Of a DNA stretch of 64,000 bases, positions 25,440 to 38,172 are shown piece by piece. The stretch lies in the NCBI GenBank assembly GCA_921293015.1, contig OV121094.1:35028054-35092053 (forward strand), written 5' to 3'. The notes under the pieces were generated by a model, which worked only from the letters and a program-made list of their open reading frames with translations, was not told the origin of the DNA and searched no databases. The number at the start of each line of letters is the position of its first letter. Within the stretch, counting starts at the first letter, position 1. The position numbers were made by a program, and so were the translations under genes. This DNA is from Phorcus lineatus. Its lineage: Eukaryota; Mollusca; Gastropoda; Trochida; Trochidae.

Positions 25440-25500
25440 AAGACGTCATGAAAAGACCTGCTAGCGTGATGTCATGAAAATTGTTGTATGACATCATATT
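25440..25500. other. cluster of three CRE-like octamers
   Basis: GACGTCATG, GTGATGTCATG and ATGACATCAT occur within 60 bases. The surrounding sequence does not match the hairpin/TGATGTCA repeat, so this may be a relic of it or an independent cluster. Confidence 0.35.
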
Positions 25501-26149
25501 CAATGAAATATGAGAACTCGCACTAAAACAATCATTGCTAGGCAAAATACTCTGTTCACATTGTGATTTTTAACTCGGTTATTTTAAACCTTATGTGTAA
25601 TATATGTAAAGTGAAATATCGATAGCTGAATCATCAGGATGTCTCATTTTTAACTGTAATCCACAAGAAAAAACTTATGATAATCACACCAATAACGAAG
25701 TACCTAAACAGTATAACAAGAAAGCTTACAAACATTTGCTCAATCTAACATTTTCATCACCATATTCTCCAAATTTTAGCTTCCTAGCATTATTGCTTTC
25801 TTGGGCGAGGTCAAACACAGGTCTCATGCCTAACAAAGAAAAAATTGCAACAAAAAGCTGAGGAAAGTATACATTTTCAAACATAGATACATCACAATTT
25901 TGCATTAGACATTGAAAAGCTACAAAATAACTTCAATTTGCAATGAATTTCACCTTAAAGCAAATAACAACACAAAATGAGAACTTGATACACAACACTA
26001 TTCAAGATCCTCTGTAAATGTGTAAATATCACTGCTATTTGTTACAATTGAACCTTTTATTCCTTTATCATCAAAAAGAAGTTAATGAAACAAGTTAACA
26101 TATCCAGCCGATCACAAACAACTTGCTGATACTTCACATTCATACAACA

Positions 26150-26365
26150 GGACATAGACAACGCTGGAAGTCGACCGGCAATGGGACTTGAGATGTTCCT
26201 GAGCTACCAGAATAGACATTGGCAACAAAGAACTCTATGACACCGAGGTGACAGAGTTAAGCTTCTTCGATGGTAATTGACCATTAGACCAAGAAACACC
26301 TGACACTGACCAATGGTCAGCTTTGACAGTTGGTCCCAGGTGAAAGAGAAACAAAGGGAATCAAG
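26150..26365. other. less AT-rich non-coding patch
   Basis: GC content is visibly higher than in the flanks (GCTGGAAGTCGACCGGCAAT, CACCGAGGTGACAG). The minus strand shows no convincing exon with both splice sites. It may be a repeat or a conserved element. Confidence 0.2.
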
Positions 26366-27118
26366 GAGTTTGAACTGACATGAAGGTCTGTATTAATACC
26401 TTACAGTAATAACAACCTGTTGCCATTGTATAATAAAGAAGTTATTGTTAAAACTAGTCAAGTCAGATAATATGGAAATAAAAAGACAATGAAATTAATA
26501 TTTGAAGCATATATTTTAGAAAGTTTGTATTTTTAAGGGATAAATCTTAACGTCCTTAATCATTTCATAAAAAATATTGTTCTCTAATCATCCTCTTATT
26601 AATATTTGGCTATTCATATAGTTTTGTTTTCTTGTGTTTTGCAAATTGTAATGGTTATTGTTAAAATGAATTTCAAAAATGTTGTTTTTCTATGTCACTA
26701 GTTTTTAATAAAGCCTACATGCATAAAAAAAACCAAGATTTAAAAAAAAACACTTGAGTCAACTGGATACAGCATCATGATTTGTGGTGATTCTAAAAGA
26801 AAGGTTAACTGCAATAAAATTTCACTTACAAATACCAGGTGAAACGCTCAAAAAATATATAAAAGGGAGGAAAGAGAATTTAGAAGTTAGTATAACAAAA
26901 CATCAATTGCCACAAAGATGCAAATGCAAAAGCTATTTTAAGTGTTGAAAATATTTCTGAGTGCTTTTTCTGAAAGACACTTAATTTGTTGTATCATAAC
27001 CATTAAAAGATAAAAAAAACTCCCGAAAGATAACTGATTGTATCCTTTGTGTCCCTTTATCAATAATTGAAATATCATGTGAATATCAAAAGATTATGCA
27101 AAAGCAAGACATTGTGTA

Positions 27119-27426
27119 TCAGGGTAAAACGTCTATGCTCTTACACTAATATACCCTGGGATATAACCCAATAAACAGTTATGCGCTGAGTCCTATGATG
27201 CAGCACATCAGATAGTTTTATCAAGATGGTTCACGATAATATTTCAGCTAACTACAGACAGCCTCCTATACCACAGTTTACTTTCACTCTTCCACAACAT
27301 GGTGATATCCTTACCTGAGCCAGACATTTAAATAGTTCATTGGTCAAAGGTCACAGTGCATAACTTTATGTGAGGTCATATCCCAGGGTATATGAGTGGA
27401 GCGAGAGCGTATCTGTTTTAACCTGA
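27119..27426. mobile_element. 308-bp MITE-like element with ~50-bp inverted ends
   Basis: The left end TCAGGGTAAAACGTCTATGC and the right end GAGCGTATCTGTTTTAACCTGA are imperfect inverted copies. The symmetry continues inward to ATATACCCTGGGATATAACC / TCATATCCCAGGGTATAT. The interior is non-coding. No clear target duplication was seen, so the superfamily is undetermined. Confidence 0.75.
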
Positions 27427-30033
27427 GACAGGATGGACTATTTGGTCAAGATACATGGATTTCTTGAAGACTTCATAACCTGTGAATGCATTCTTTGAAT
27501 TAATGCATGGTTGTTTGAGTTCGGGAGGAAAAAGACATAGTGAGTCGACCCTAAGCACCAAAAGACAATGATAGAATGCCACCTAACGACCTAAATTCTA
27601 TGTCTCTGACATTGTGGAAAGGCTTTGATTACCTAGAAGTCTAAATTAAGTTGACAAGAAAGATCTCAAAAAGATATCAATTTCCCTGACCTCCAAAACT
27701 AAATGATCTAACGGGGACACTGACCTGTTAACATATGAATCAATCACTCTATCAGACTGTTGATGAGCTGAACACTCAGGTAACTAACCTTTTCTAAATT
27801 AATCTGTTACCTAATCTCTTACTGCTCAGACTGGACTGATAAATTCAGCAGTAGAGACATGAAAATAGAGTCATTGACTTGGTAACTCATCAGGCTTAAT
27901 GTAATATGTCATGTAACCTAAAATAATCATTATGTATATTTCTAGTGGTTAAGTAACTGAGTTTATGATCTTTTTTGCCATCAGTTCCATAGGAGATTCC
28001 AAATCCATAGGATTTCTCATTCATCTGGATATCAAACATAAAGATATTTTCAGTCCTTGTCAAACGTAAGAGGGTCCCCAGAGCCAATCCATGAACTCCA
28101 ATCCATTCTCTTAGGAGTATGCATCCTTGGTTTTACTCAGAGCTAAACATTCATTGCTTTTCAGTTTAACACCCCTGGGACTTTTCATCAGGAAAATCGC
28201 TTTTGTGTGTACTCTTGATTTGTGCAGGGTTTGAGGGTGGACATCCTACCATGCCCATATTCAAAGGGGAGGGGGAGTCAATACATAAAGCTACAAACCT
28301 GCGTCTCTTTATGATAAAGATATTTTTGTGAAAATTAAGCTTCCCATGCCTTTATAGAAGAAGTCTGTTAAAGATGAGACAATGTGCTTGCTCAACTCAT
28401 ATTTGAGATGCACTGGGGAAGGGTTGACTGGCAAATAGTTGAATTCTACAAATCCCTAGGTGCAAGCTATCTTCAAGCAAAAATCAGACTCGGGGTTGCA
28501 GCAGTTCTGGTGGAAAAGTCAACAGTGTCAGAAGTTTACAAATGGCGCTGATGTCTGACAACTGGTGTAAGACAAGGGGAAATACAGTCCCAGGAGATGA
28601 GTTTGAGATCCATATAATTGAAGCAGTTGAAGCAGATACATTGCAGAATAAAGAAGTTGAAAATCTCAAAAAAAATTTCACTGTTTAAGACTCCAGCTGC
28701 AGTCACAATGCTGCAAGCAAGGCCTCCAGAAAGACATGATACATTTCAGACACTCAGTTAGCATGAGCAGTTTGACACTGATAAGATTAGCCAGATAAGT
28801 GTCAAATCATAAAGAAAAAAAAAATTTAAATATGTGTCAGGCAAACCAGCTTGTCTTGGTAATAAGTAATTTCATTTTGTTAAAGTGGGACTAAAGTGAT
28901 ACATAAAGATATTCCTGATTGTTGATTTCATGTTTAATTGTGCTATCAATAATCAACATTTAATGTTAATTAATATATTCACCACTAAAGGATAGTTCCA
29001 GCATAAAATGATTATTTTTTTAATGAAATTATTCTGAAAATGCAACATCCAACAGTGTTCAATTGAAACATATTGTTTATGATGTTAATTGGATGCTCAT
29101 GTTCAGGTTATGTCACCTAAAATATTCTTCTACAAATGAAATCTGGATTTTGAAGTTGGATTTTAATAAATCACGTGAAAACAGTCAATTTCATCAACAA
29201 GTGATGACAAAGCAAAAGTTACTAATATTTTGCAATCAAGGTAACAGATGTTGAATATTCACATTAAAATACTAATAACTGATATAAGACTTCAACCTGT
29301 CATGAACACAGACAATATCATCATTTTTAAAAGTACTCAATATGATAGATATGACACATAATGTTACAAATTTTATAATCATTGATTTCATGGCCACTGA
29401 TATTGATTATCAATTTCAATCAACTTTATCTCTACTCAACTTCACTTCATACTCACAGCTAAAATAATCATCGGTGTGGTTAAGAGGTCGACGCCTGATT
29501 AGAAACAAGATCAGCTACGGAACATGTCATCCATCCCACAATTCCATTGTTGAAAGTTGAGGCTTAATGTGAGGCCCAGTTTTAACTTACGAGGGGCGCA
29601 CATTGAGGCAAAGTGAAATGATTCGATCAATAATCATGAGCTTGGTGCCTCTCGGATATCAAGCTCTGTGGAAGGGTCAGATGTATCTTGCCAAATGAAT
29701 ATATTTTTTTGCTATTGATTTAACAAAAAGATGTACAATAAAATTCGGAAGTAATCATTCTTTAGAAATATTTACGCTTACTTGTTCTTCCTGAATTGAA
29801 TTATTGTTGTTTATTCAATGAAATTAAGAATTTTGTACCATGTTACTCTTCCTTTTTTGTATTGAAGCACTGAAAAGCATTTTAAAAGATCTTGAAATGA
29901 GAACTGTTGTCTCTATCATTTTTGTGTTTTTCCATCCTTTCACTCAATTGAAATGATGAATGGCAAATGGTATCAAAATATTTACCATATCTTTTTGCAT
30001 GTTGGAACAAATGACAGACACGGAGAGGGATAG

Positions 30034-30184
30034 ATTATCAATATCTTTCTCCTGACTTATCAATATTGTTCTCCTGACTTATCAATTTTATTCTGACTTG
30101 ACAATACTGTTCCACTTGGCTTATCAATATCATGTATCCCTGAATTATCAATATTGTTTTTGCTGACTTATCATTATTGTTCTC
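30034..30184. repeat. degenerate 22-30 bp tandem repeat
   Basis: Six to seven imperfect copies of CTGACTTATCAATATTGTTC, with variable spacers. Confidence 0.75.
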
Positions 30185-30819
30185 CTTTCAAATTCTATTG
30201 AAACATGCTACAAAAGGTGCTATTTTTACCATTGATGCATAAAAAGGTTATTCATTTTAGTTTTTAGTGTGTCTATTGATTTTCCTAATAACCACTCTGT
30301 CATAGTTTTGTGTATTCAAATTTATCTCTGAAATCAACTTGTTAAAATACATAATTTCATCCTAGTCTTTGAAGACGATTGAAAAATTGGTTACAACTCA
30401 TCTACTGTGGACAGACATGATCAAAGCGTAGTCTCATATTTCATCAGATGGATTGTGGGATATTGCAAGAACATTTATGACTATCAACATTAATAAGGTA
30501 AAGTGTTTGTGTGATGTCACCAGAAGATTTTTTCTTCTTGTACAGCATTCAATTTATGACTTACCACATAATTTAAATTATAATCTAATGAATGTAATTT
30601 CCACTTTGCTAATAATTTATTTAAGCTACATGAGAATTTGGAGTTGTACATTGGAACATAGATTCAAAAAGTTGGTTTCAAGTACTTAAATAATTTATTT
30701 TCTTCACATAACACAAGAACAAACTTGTAATACTTTATGGCAGGTTATGACAATCTCCAGGAGTGGAAAATTTGAGACTCTAAAAAATACTTATTTCCAG
30801 AGCATGTTCTTTATAAAAA

Positions 30820-30965
30820 AAACTTTATAACGACCACCGTGTCATTAATGTGCGTGTCATTGAGAACTTGTGATATCTGTCACACAAAGAAAAAGTTCGA
30901 TTTCTTCAGCTAAACAAGCCCACGCCATTGTGAAGGATTAATGATCAAAAAACTCTTAACTGCCA
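30820..30965. other. non-coding patch with retained CpG
   Basis: Contains ACGACCACCGTGTC, GTGCGTGTC and CACGCCATTG, plus a homeodomain-like GATTAATGATC. No coding structure. This is a weak candidate regulatory element. Confidence 0.18.
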
Positions 30966-32504
30966 TGGATGATTCAGTGTTCCAAAGACAACTGTCGCTC
31001 CAACACAAAAAACTCTTATATCAATTTTCTTTAAAAGAAGCAGCCCCATTCTGAGGTGATTGGGAAATTATTTTCTAGATCGAAGACACACTGGCACCTG
31101 AAGACCTCAAAATTATGCTTCATTTGGCAAAATTTGATTACTGTTTCATTGCTTTTAAATCAACTTTTTTTCAATTTAACCTTAAGCAACCAACTACTTC
31201 TTCTCAGTTAATTAAACTTAAATTGGAAGTTAAAAAGCATGGTTGTATTTCTTATGGCATTATTTTCATGTAGTATATTGCGTCATTAAGGAAATATATT
31301 CATCTGAGCCTCTTTCCGAAGAGTAATCACCAGTCTCTTGGTTCATCTTGTATAGAGTAAAATCTTAAAAAACGAGGGTATATAGTTTTTTCTTTTTCCA
31401 TTACACCATTTTGAGCTGATTGAATTCTAAATTAACTCACTCAAGTCACATATCCATTTTAATTTCCAAAAATTTGCGATTGAGTTACAACCATATATAT
31501 GTCCAAATGCTAAAGATGAGTTGATGTGATTTGGGGATTACCGCCGCTTTCAAGAATATTTCACTTATGTTGCAGCTGCTGGCATTATTGCAGGGGGAAA
31601 GCCAGCAACACCATTGTGGCTATGTATTGTGATGAAACTTGCCATCATAAATGCTGAAATCAGATGCCCAAACAGATGTAAGTTATATAACCGAAACATA
31701 ACCATTCCATATCTGACCATTTAACTGCTATATGTTTTCAAAAATATGATTTACTAAGCATAAGACAACCACAGTACAGTGTCCATTTTCCCATTACAAA
31801 CCTTCACACCTCTTCCCTCTTTAATAAACGATCAGCGTTGGTTACTACTTTAGATAAAAAATACACTCAATGTAAATATTTACTAAGAATTTTTTATTAA
31901 AAAAAATACCTGAAAGACTGAGGGTTAAGAAAGGAAGTTAACAAAGCAACGAAGAATTTGATGAACTAGATGTCTGTCACCACAGTAATGATGATGGTAA
32001 CTACACCCATTGGGACTTGTTAACAAATTCAATTCCTTCCTGAATACACCAAATGATGTACATGATGTAAAGGTCTTCTTCAACATTGCAAATTGCTCCC
32101 ATGTCACTTCATACAAGATGTGTGATTGCGGAAGTCTTCCTCTCTAGGTCTTCTCAGACTCTGCCTTCCCTTCTAGGTATGGACCAGCTTTGCGTTTAGT
32201 AACACAAAATTTGTTGACGTGAATGCCTGCTATCTTTTGATGCCAAAGTAGGATATATTCGACTTCTGGACGCAGCCTGCATATGCAGACTTTTCGAACA
32301 AACAGGTTCCGACAATCATTCATTCCATGCAGCATTAGAGTAATAAATTCTGTCTGATGTTGCATCACGTTTTTCATGTTTATGTAAATTATCTATCCTA
32401 GTCAATGTTAACTGTTTTTTGACATGAATTGTTGAGAATAATATGTTATTATTTGTCTTCACATTTCTGGAGAATTGTAATTATACATAACAAATTTCCC
32501 TTTT

Positions 32505-32545
32505 GGGACAATAAAGATTACCTTATCTTATCTTATCTTATTTAC
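32505..32545 (+). repeat. 3' tail of a non-LTR element with (CTTAT)n
   Basis: GGGACAATAAAGATTACC followed by repeated CTTAT is a typical LINE 3' terminus in invertebrate genomes. No RT coding sequence is recognisable upstream, so the insertion is strongly 5'-truncated. Confidence 0.55.
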
Positions 32546-32654
32546 AATGTGTTTCTGAAAACAGGGCAGATTGGCATACAAATCATACACACACACATGA
32601 TGATTAATTGAGTGTAGGTTCATCATAATAACCTTCAATTCCATGCATCATACA

Positions 32655-32735
32655 AATGTGTTTAGAGATGGGAGTTTTTGTTTCCTTGCCTTGCGCTCAG
32701 CATCATAGGGATAGACCAACAGATCAGTAACACTA
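32655..32735 (+). repeat. SINE tail fragment (family 3)
   Basis: GATGGGAGTTTTTGTTTCCT..TGCGCTCAGCATCA..GGGATAGACC parallels GATGGGAGATGTTGCTTCCT..TGATGCTTAG at 54,880-54,912, so both belong to one SINE family tail. Confidence 0.45.
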
Positions 32736-32925
32736 AGTGTGAGTGCAAAATGTGAGTGCATGCAGACACTCAAATTTAAACAGGGGACCTTGTGTGTCTG
32801 AAAGCATGACGTATTGGTATACACCGAGAATCTAACCCAAATATCCTCTCGTATCAAATATCCAAGGCTTGAAAAGAATATTTTCACTTTTATCAACGAT
32901 GAAGTGTTAAATATCAGAAGATATA

Positions 32926-33042
32926 TGAGGGGTGTCCCAAAAAGTTCCAGCCTGACCATCAAAATCAAAGAAACATTCAAATTTTTTATTTATTTTTCGA
33001 CATAATCACCCTTGACCTCAATGCATTTGCTCCAGCATGAGA
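32926..33042 (-). pseudogene. mariner transposase C-terminal fragment with 3' terminal repeat
   Basis: On the minus strand the frame reads WSKCIEVKGDYVEK and stops (TAA at 32,992-32,990). This is the well-known C-terminus of mariner (Tc1/mariner superfamily) transposases. After the stop comes GGCTGGAACTTTTTGGGACA followed by CCCCTCA, the usual mariner inverted terminal repeat, ending next to a TA at 32,924-32,925. The catalytic D,D34D core and the other terminus are missing, so this is a dead remnant of roughly 117 bp. Confidence 0.85.
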
Positions 33043-33091
33043 TATTTGTACACACAGAGAATCTAACCAAAGCATACTCTCATATCAAATA

Positions 33092-33675
33092 CAGTAAACC
33101 CTGGTTATAATGCCACCATTTGTCCAAGAGAAATTATGGCAATATATCCACGCCAGTTAACAACAACACCAATTCTCCAGTGCAGTCAAGGCGAGGCCCG
33201 ACGTTTAATACAAAAACTAGGAATGGGTTACACGAAAAGTGGAAACACAAAACGAAACGAAATAAAAGTAATGGCGCCAGGTTGGCGTTACGCCCAGTTA
33301 AGTCACTTAAAACATGTTGGTGTATAAGCCACTACGTAAAGAAGTGATGAGTTTTGTCAATTAATGTGAGGCAAGTAGAATGTCATTCAAGTAGTTCTTG
33401 CCTGTAACCAACAATAATGTTCCTATACAATATGCACCCAATATGAATTGATTTGAACCATGTCAGTTAATCTTAATTAGCTAAAACATTGTCCTAAATA
33501 GTGTGGTTTCCTTGGCATTATAGTCAGGGAAAACTGACTTTTGTTCCATAAAGAGCTGGCAAATGGCACTATATCCAGTTTGGCATTATAACCAGTGAAA
33601 TTTAAGTGCAGGAAATCCAGTTCTGGCAAAAACATGGCATTATATCCAGTTTGGCATTATAACCAGGGTTTACTG
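33092..33675. mobile_element. 584-bp non-autonomous TA-flanked transposon (Tigger/pogo-like)
   Basis: The termini are perfect inverted copies starting CAGTAAACCCTGGTTATAAT and continuing GCCA, flanked on both sides by TA (33,090-33,091 and 33,676-33,677). Subterminal variants (TTTGGCATTATAACCAG, GGCATTATATCCAG) repeat near the right end, as expected of transposase-binding repeats. The sequence on either side matches one continuous hairpin-family repeat, so the insertion is cleanly defined. No transposase; short open frames inside are not meaningful. TA duplication with CAG ends fits Tc1/mariner/pogo, but pogo-like is an inference. Confidence 0.88.
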
Positions 33676-33960
33676 TATCATCTGTATGAGTTGATGAAAC
33701 TTACAAATATCCAAGGCTTGAAAAGAACTTTTTCACTTTATTCAACGATGAAGTGTTAGATAGGGGAAGACATAACAGTGACATTATGTTAATCTTCCAA
33801 AATAATTTTCGTTTCGTTTCCATGAACAATGCACATCTCTTAACCCTGCTCTTTCCTCAGACTCCCAATGCCTGTTCATGATGTCACAGAATTGTGATGT
33901 CATTACTTGATGATGTAAAACAATGGTGATGTCAACAAGCACACAAGCAACAATGATTGT

Positions 33961-36900
33961 TACAAAAGAGTATGAAAGTTTATAATGATGCTTATGTTCA
34001 CTCACTACTTCCTTTTGTACTAATGTCCATTTTCTGAGGTTGATAATCATTCTGGAAAGGAACATTCGACTTAAATCATGCATCATGTGTGAGTGGCACT
34101 CAGGGCAGGTAACTTGAAATTAATTACCTAAATTTCTCTTATGATGAGAAAGTTATTTCTGATGTTCCCGATCATATTGAATGATATTTTAGTTATCGAC
34201 TTTATAGAGAGAGAGGAGAGAGAGTTTATGCCTGTATTGATAGGTTGACAAGAAACTGTAACTGTTTAATGGCTCTTGAAAGCAAGCCATGTTGTTCATT
34301 AAATCGACATATTTGTGCGAATGTATCAATCTATCATCTGTTTTCAAGTCTTGTTATAAAATACGAATTTTTCTATTTCTTTCACAAGATTGTTGAATCA
34401 TGGCACATGACTTCTTGATACGGGCCTTGATTCTCTGCCCATCCTGAAGGCAATACAAGAGTTTTCATCACAGCACTTCTGTTTGATACCCTTATTATTC
34501 CCGTTCATTTTCAACTGAAACTCTCTTGAATGATACTTAAAACAACTTCAGTTGAAAAAAACAACCCAACCTGTTTCTTTTGAAGTCACGAAAAAAGATT
34601 TTCAATGAGAAAGTGAAAGATTGATTCATTGAGGATATTTGATTTGACGAGTTTAACAACTTCTTCACCGTTGAATTGATCGGAAATTTATCACTTTACG
34701 GTCATGAATGTGATTGCTTTGCTAAATAAGTGTTAAGGGCGATCTCCTCAATACTTTGAAGCTCTATGACTGAGAAGCCTGAATTGATTGCACAGTCATT
34801 AAGGAAATTGCACGAATTATAAGGTTTCTTTCATCTTCATTGAAACTTTAACTAGGAAAGTTAAATTACAAATCAAAGAACATAGAGGCACCAAAATGAT
34901 TGATTGTTTTCAATTTGATTCTGATATTTCATATTTTAGTATAACTGATGAATTCATCCAAAGTTTCACTTCTCCAACAAGCCCCTCGCATGTTGAACTG
35001 ATGCTGTAGTCACCATGGCATTGTTAAAAGCTGAAGTTCAGCATCAGTGAGCATGATTTTTCCACGGATGGGTGACCACCTTATTACACTGGATGACCTT
35101 TCATAATGACTTTACAATCTTCAAACCTTGTAATTCAAAATTAAAATCATTGAAAACTGCTTTCAATACTGACCCAAACAAAAAACATGATATGATGCTG
35201 ATCTGGATGGTCAGTCTTTAAACTCATTGTCAAAAGCATTCCATTTTAATAAATTGTAACAATTAGTCATGCATATTGTACTACTGAAATTATTCATTAG
35301 AGTAGATACAGATAAGAGCTTTGTATCAGAAATTCTTCCTCTAGAATAGATATCCACATCACTGCAAGAGCAAAAGTAATCACTCATGTCTGCAAGCTTT
35401 GCCTGTGTTTCCTTACATTTTCATCTTATTAATCCATCATTGTTTATTCATGTTGATGGAGGACATTTGTAATTCATTTAATTCCTGGACGATGTGTCTT
35501 TTTAAACTCAATTATAATTACTGCTTGCCTAAATTGAAACTTAGAAATAACTTATGATTGATGATTTTGAAACATGATGTGTTAATTTCACTCCACATTT
35601 TCTCAAGTATCATTTCACAAACATTGTTTCTATCTAAAACCAATATTATTTCTCTGATTTCTATTTATTAAGGATCATTATAAGTATGAGATATGGTAGA
35701 TGATGAATTGCCTGTCAAAACTTTCCTTGAAAATAATATTTCAATGAGCTTAACATATTCCACTATGGACTTTTTTGCACTGCCACAAGTTACTAGTTAA
35801 CAAAGGAAATTGAAAAAAACAGCCTTATATATGTGCCGAAGACTAAAGCAGAAGTCTGATTTATTGAATGACTGTAGTTATGTAATCAGTTAAACACAAT
35901 AAAACCCTTACTGTACTATTATCTGCCTAGATTTGTTTTCAAAATTATCTATGAAGAACAGAAAACCAATGTTGCCATATGAGGTATCTAGATAATTCTA
36001 AATAGAATAATAAACTCATCTTCCAACTCCCCAAAGCTTACAATCTAAGTTAACTATCTTTTCTATATCTCCCCCCCACCCCGAAAAACCCCCACACCCC
36101 CAAATGGTTCCTTAATTGCAGGATATAGATGTAACTTAATTAAAAGAAGTTTGTATTCACAGGAGTTGATCTGTTGATTTGCCCTATTGATTAATTGGTT
36201 GTTGTTTGACTGCTTGACAGTTTGACCTTTATGACATTGACAGTTTGACCTCTGTGACCTGAAAATCTCATCCTTCTCAAGTGAGTGATTAGCTGGGACA
36301 AATTACCTGGACTAATCAATATGCTGATCTGCTAATACTGTGATAAACTCCCTGCCTCTGATTGATCTGCTAGAGTGAGCTATATGGAAGTGGTGGTTGA
36401 AACATTCTCATACATAGGACAATAGATCAGGAAAAGCTATCACAGGACGCCTTGATGAGCCCATACATGACCATTGCAACAATCTTGGGTGGTCATTACG
36501 TCAAGGTTTTCATACCCATTATATATGACCTCCTGCAAATAAATAACTCATCAAGCTGTTGCTCAATGGCCATATAGCCTCATAAAGGTCCACCTTGTTG
36601 AATTAGCTACTGCAGAAATCTTGGACTAAATTCCTGCTTGTAATAGAAGAGGTTACAGTATCTGAATAAGTACCTGGAAATGGTAGGCACATGACGCAAT
36701 GCTCATTGTTTAGTCTCCCATGTGCTTCATGTGTTGCAACAATATCAACACAAAAGCTACTGCCAAAACGCCTCTTCTGTAGAGCTAAGCAACATATCCG
36801 TTACACAAGTTACATTGCTATAATGCCATAAAGTTGATGACATCAAAGCAATGGGAGTCTCAGGGTTGTGCAGTGCTTAGAGATTTACAATTTCTACAAG

Positions 36901-36970
36901 GAAAGGCAATGAAAAATTATTTGTATGATTAATAGTATAAAAACCCTCGTAAGGCTCAAGATATTTGTAA
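33961..36970. other. non-coding, largely unique sequence
   Basis: No gene recognised. Contains a GAGAGAGAGGAGAGAGAG run near 34,205, a CpG-bearing patch at about 34,620-34,780 and a C-rich tract at 36,071-36,104. No repeats with clear boundaries were seen. Confidence 0.35.
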
Positions 36971-36971
36971 C

Positions 36972-37060
36972 TTTTATCAACTCATGTTAATATACTAGAT
37001 ATCAGAAGACACTTGCATTGGCTGGGGTTCTGTGTGTGTGTGTGTGTATATATATAACAA
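36972..37060. repeat. half copy of the hairpin family plus (GT)n(TA)n
   Basis: CTTTTATCAACTCATGTTAA..AGATATCAGAAGACACTTG matches the right arm of the hairpin repeat. A GTGTGTGTGTGTGTGTATATATATA microsatellite follows at 37,031-37,057. Confidence 0.6.
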
Positions 37061-37199
37061 TAAAGAATCTAGTGCAAAATCCAGCTCTTCTCTTCTCAGG
37101 TAAATTGGGATTGTTATAGAATGGAGAGTGACTAAAGGAATCATTAACTCTAAACAATTTCATATTTCTTAGATAAATGAGTTTTAAATAAATCAAAAT

Positions 37200-37830
37200 A
37201 TCCTTTTATGAAAATCATTCTTTGAATTAACCAAAGAACCCTTTGCATGCGCTTTGAGGTGAATCAGTCAGTGCCAGATTAAGAACGGAGCTCATCCACA
37301 CAAGGAATATCCAGGCTTTGTCACTTTGTATAGATATATCGTCCTAGTATATCCTGTGACCAGCACCGCTTTGAGCTGATTTGGATTGCTGCTCTATATA
37401 AATACTCATGCATGTTCTTGCATTATTAGTGTTTATGCATCTACAGTTTGACAAATAGTGAACAGTGATTTTATTTTTTAAAAATCTGAATATAACCATT
37501 TTTGCTATTGTTCAATTCAGGAAGGGAATAAAATAGAAAATAAAAGGACAATTTAAACAAGGGCTGGATATAGGTGGATGAAATCCCCTCACAGACAGCA
37601 CTCAGATCATTATTACAGTCGTTGGATTGAATGGCATTGATTGAAAAGAAGCTTGCGAGGAGTATTTAGAGGAGATAAACGGTATTGATTTTACAATAGA
37701 GCGTTTGTTCTCTTGCGGAATGTCCTCCTTGTGAAACATCTGACTGTTTGAACTTCAAACACTACGATCTCTGCTGTCTCTCTAGGTTTCAGATCATTGT
37801 CGGCATAAAGATCTTTGTCAACTAATTGTC
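37200..37830. other. non-coding stretch with a CpG-bearing patch
   Basis: From about 37,600 to 37,800 there are several CpGs (GCTTGCGAGG, AAACGGTATTG, AGAGCGTTTG, TTGCGGAATG) and no coding structure. It is a candidate regulatory element by composition only. Confidence 0.2.
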
Positions 37831-38049
37831 TTTGCAAACTGTTTCAGAGATATTTGAAGTCTTCAGAAGCGTTTAAAAGGACATGAACACTTGATTGAAG
37901 TGGCACTTGGTATTTCCTCTCTCATGCCATTCTCAGTTCTAATTAGCATGGAAATTTGAAGTAACTGATGACCTTGATGTTGATGTGGTAAACAAGAAAG
38001 AAAATTCATATGGATTATTATCATTATTTTGTGGTAGAAATTCTCAATT

Positions 38050-38172
38050 TGTGTCATCAATGTAATTTTTGACACCTTGTCATCACTATAATTTTTGACA
38101 ACTTGTCATCACTGTAATTTTTGACACCTTGTCATCAATGTAATTTTTGACACCTTGTTATCAAAGTAATTA
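38050..38172. repeat. 26-bp tandem repeat, about 4.5 copies
   Basis: The unit GACACCTTGTCATCAATGTA plus ATTTTT is repeated with few substitutions. Confidence 0.9.

Larger units (their letters stand above)
32815..33960 (+). repeat. hairpin/TGATGTCA repeat family, copy B, split by two insertions
   Basis: Two hairpin-part copies (GAGAATCTAACC..TATCAAATATCCAAGGCTTG, then TTTCACTTTTATCAACGATG / ATTCAACGATGAAGTGTTAG) run from about 32,820 and from about 33,055. The first carries a mariner fragment. The second is interrupted by a TA-flanked element at 33,092-33,675 and continues at 33,678. After 33,785 the TGATGTCA-bearing part follows (CTTCCAAAATAATTTTCG, then three TGATGTCA octamers and one TGATGTCAC). 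More diverged than copies A and C. Confidence 0.7.

Noticed and set aside
29575..29690. Possible minus-strand exon with donor GTAAGTT and acceptor CTTCCACAG
   Set aside because: All three frames close quickly, so it could at most be a UTR exon. Splice-like matches alone are too weak.
33120..33347. Lys/Arg-rich open frame inside the TA-flanked element
   Set aside because: Overlapping frames inside a 584-bp non-autonomous transposon; no transposase motif.
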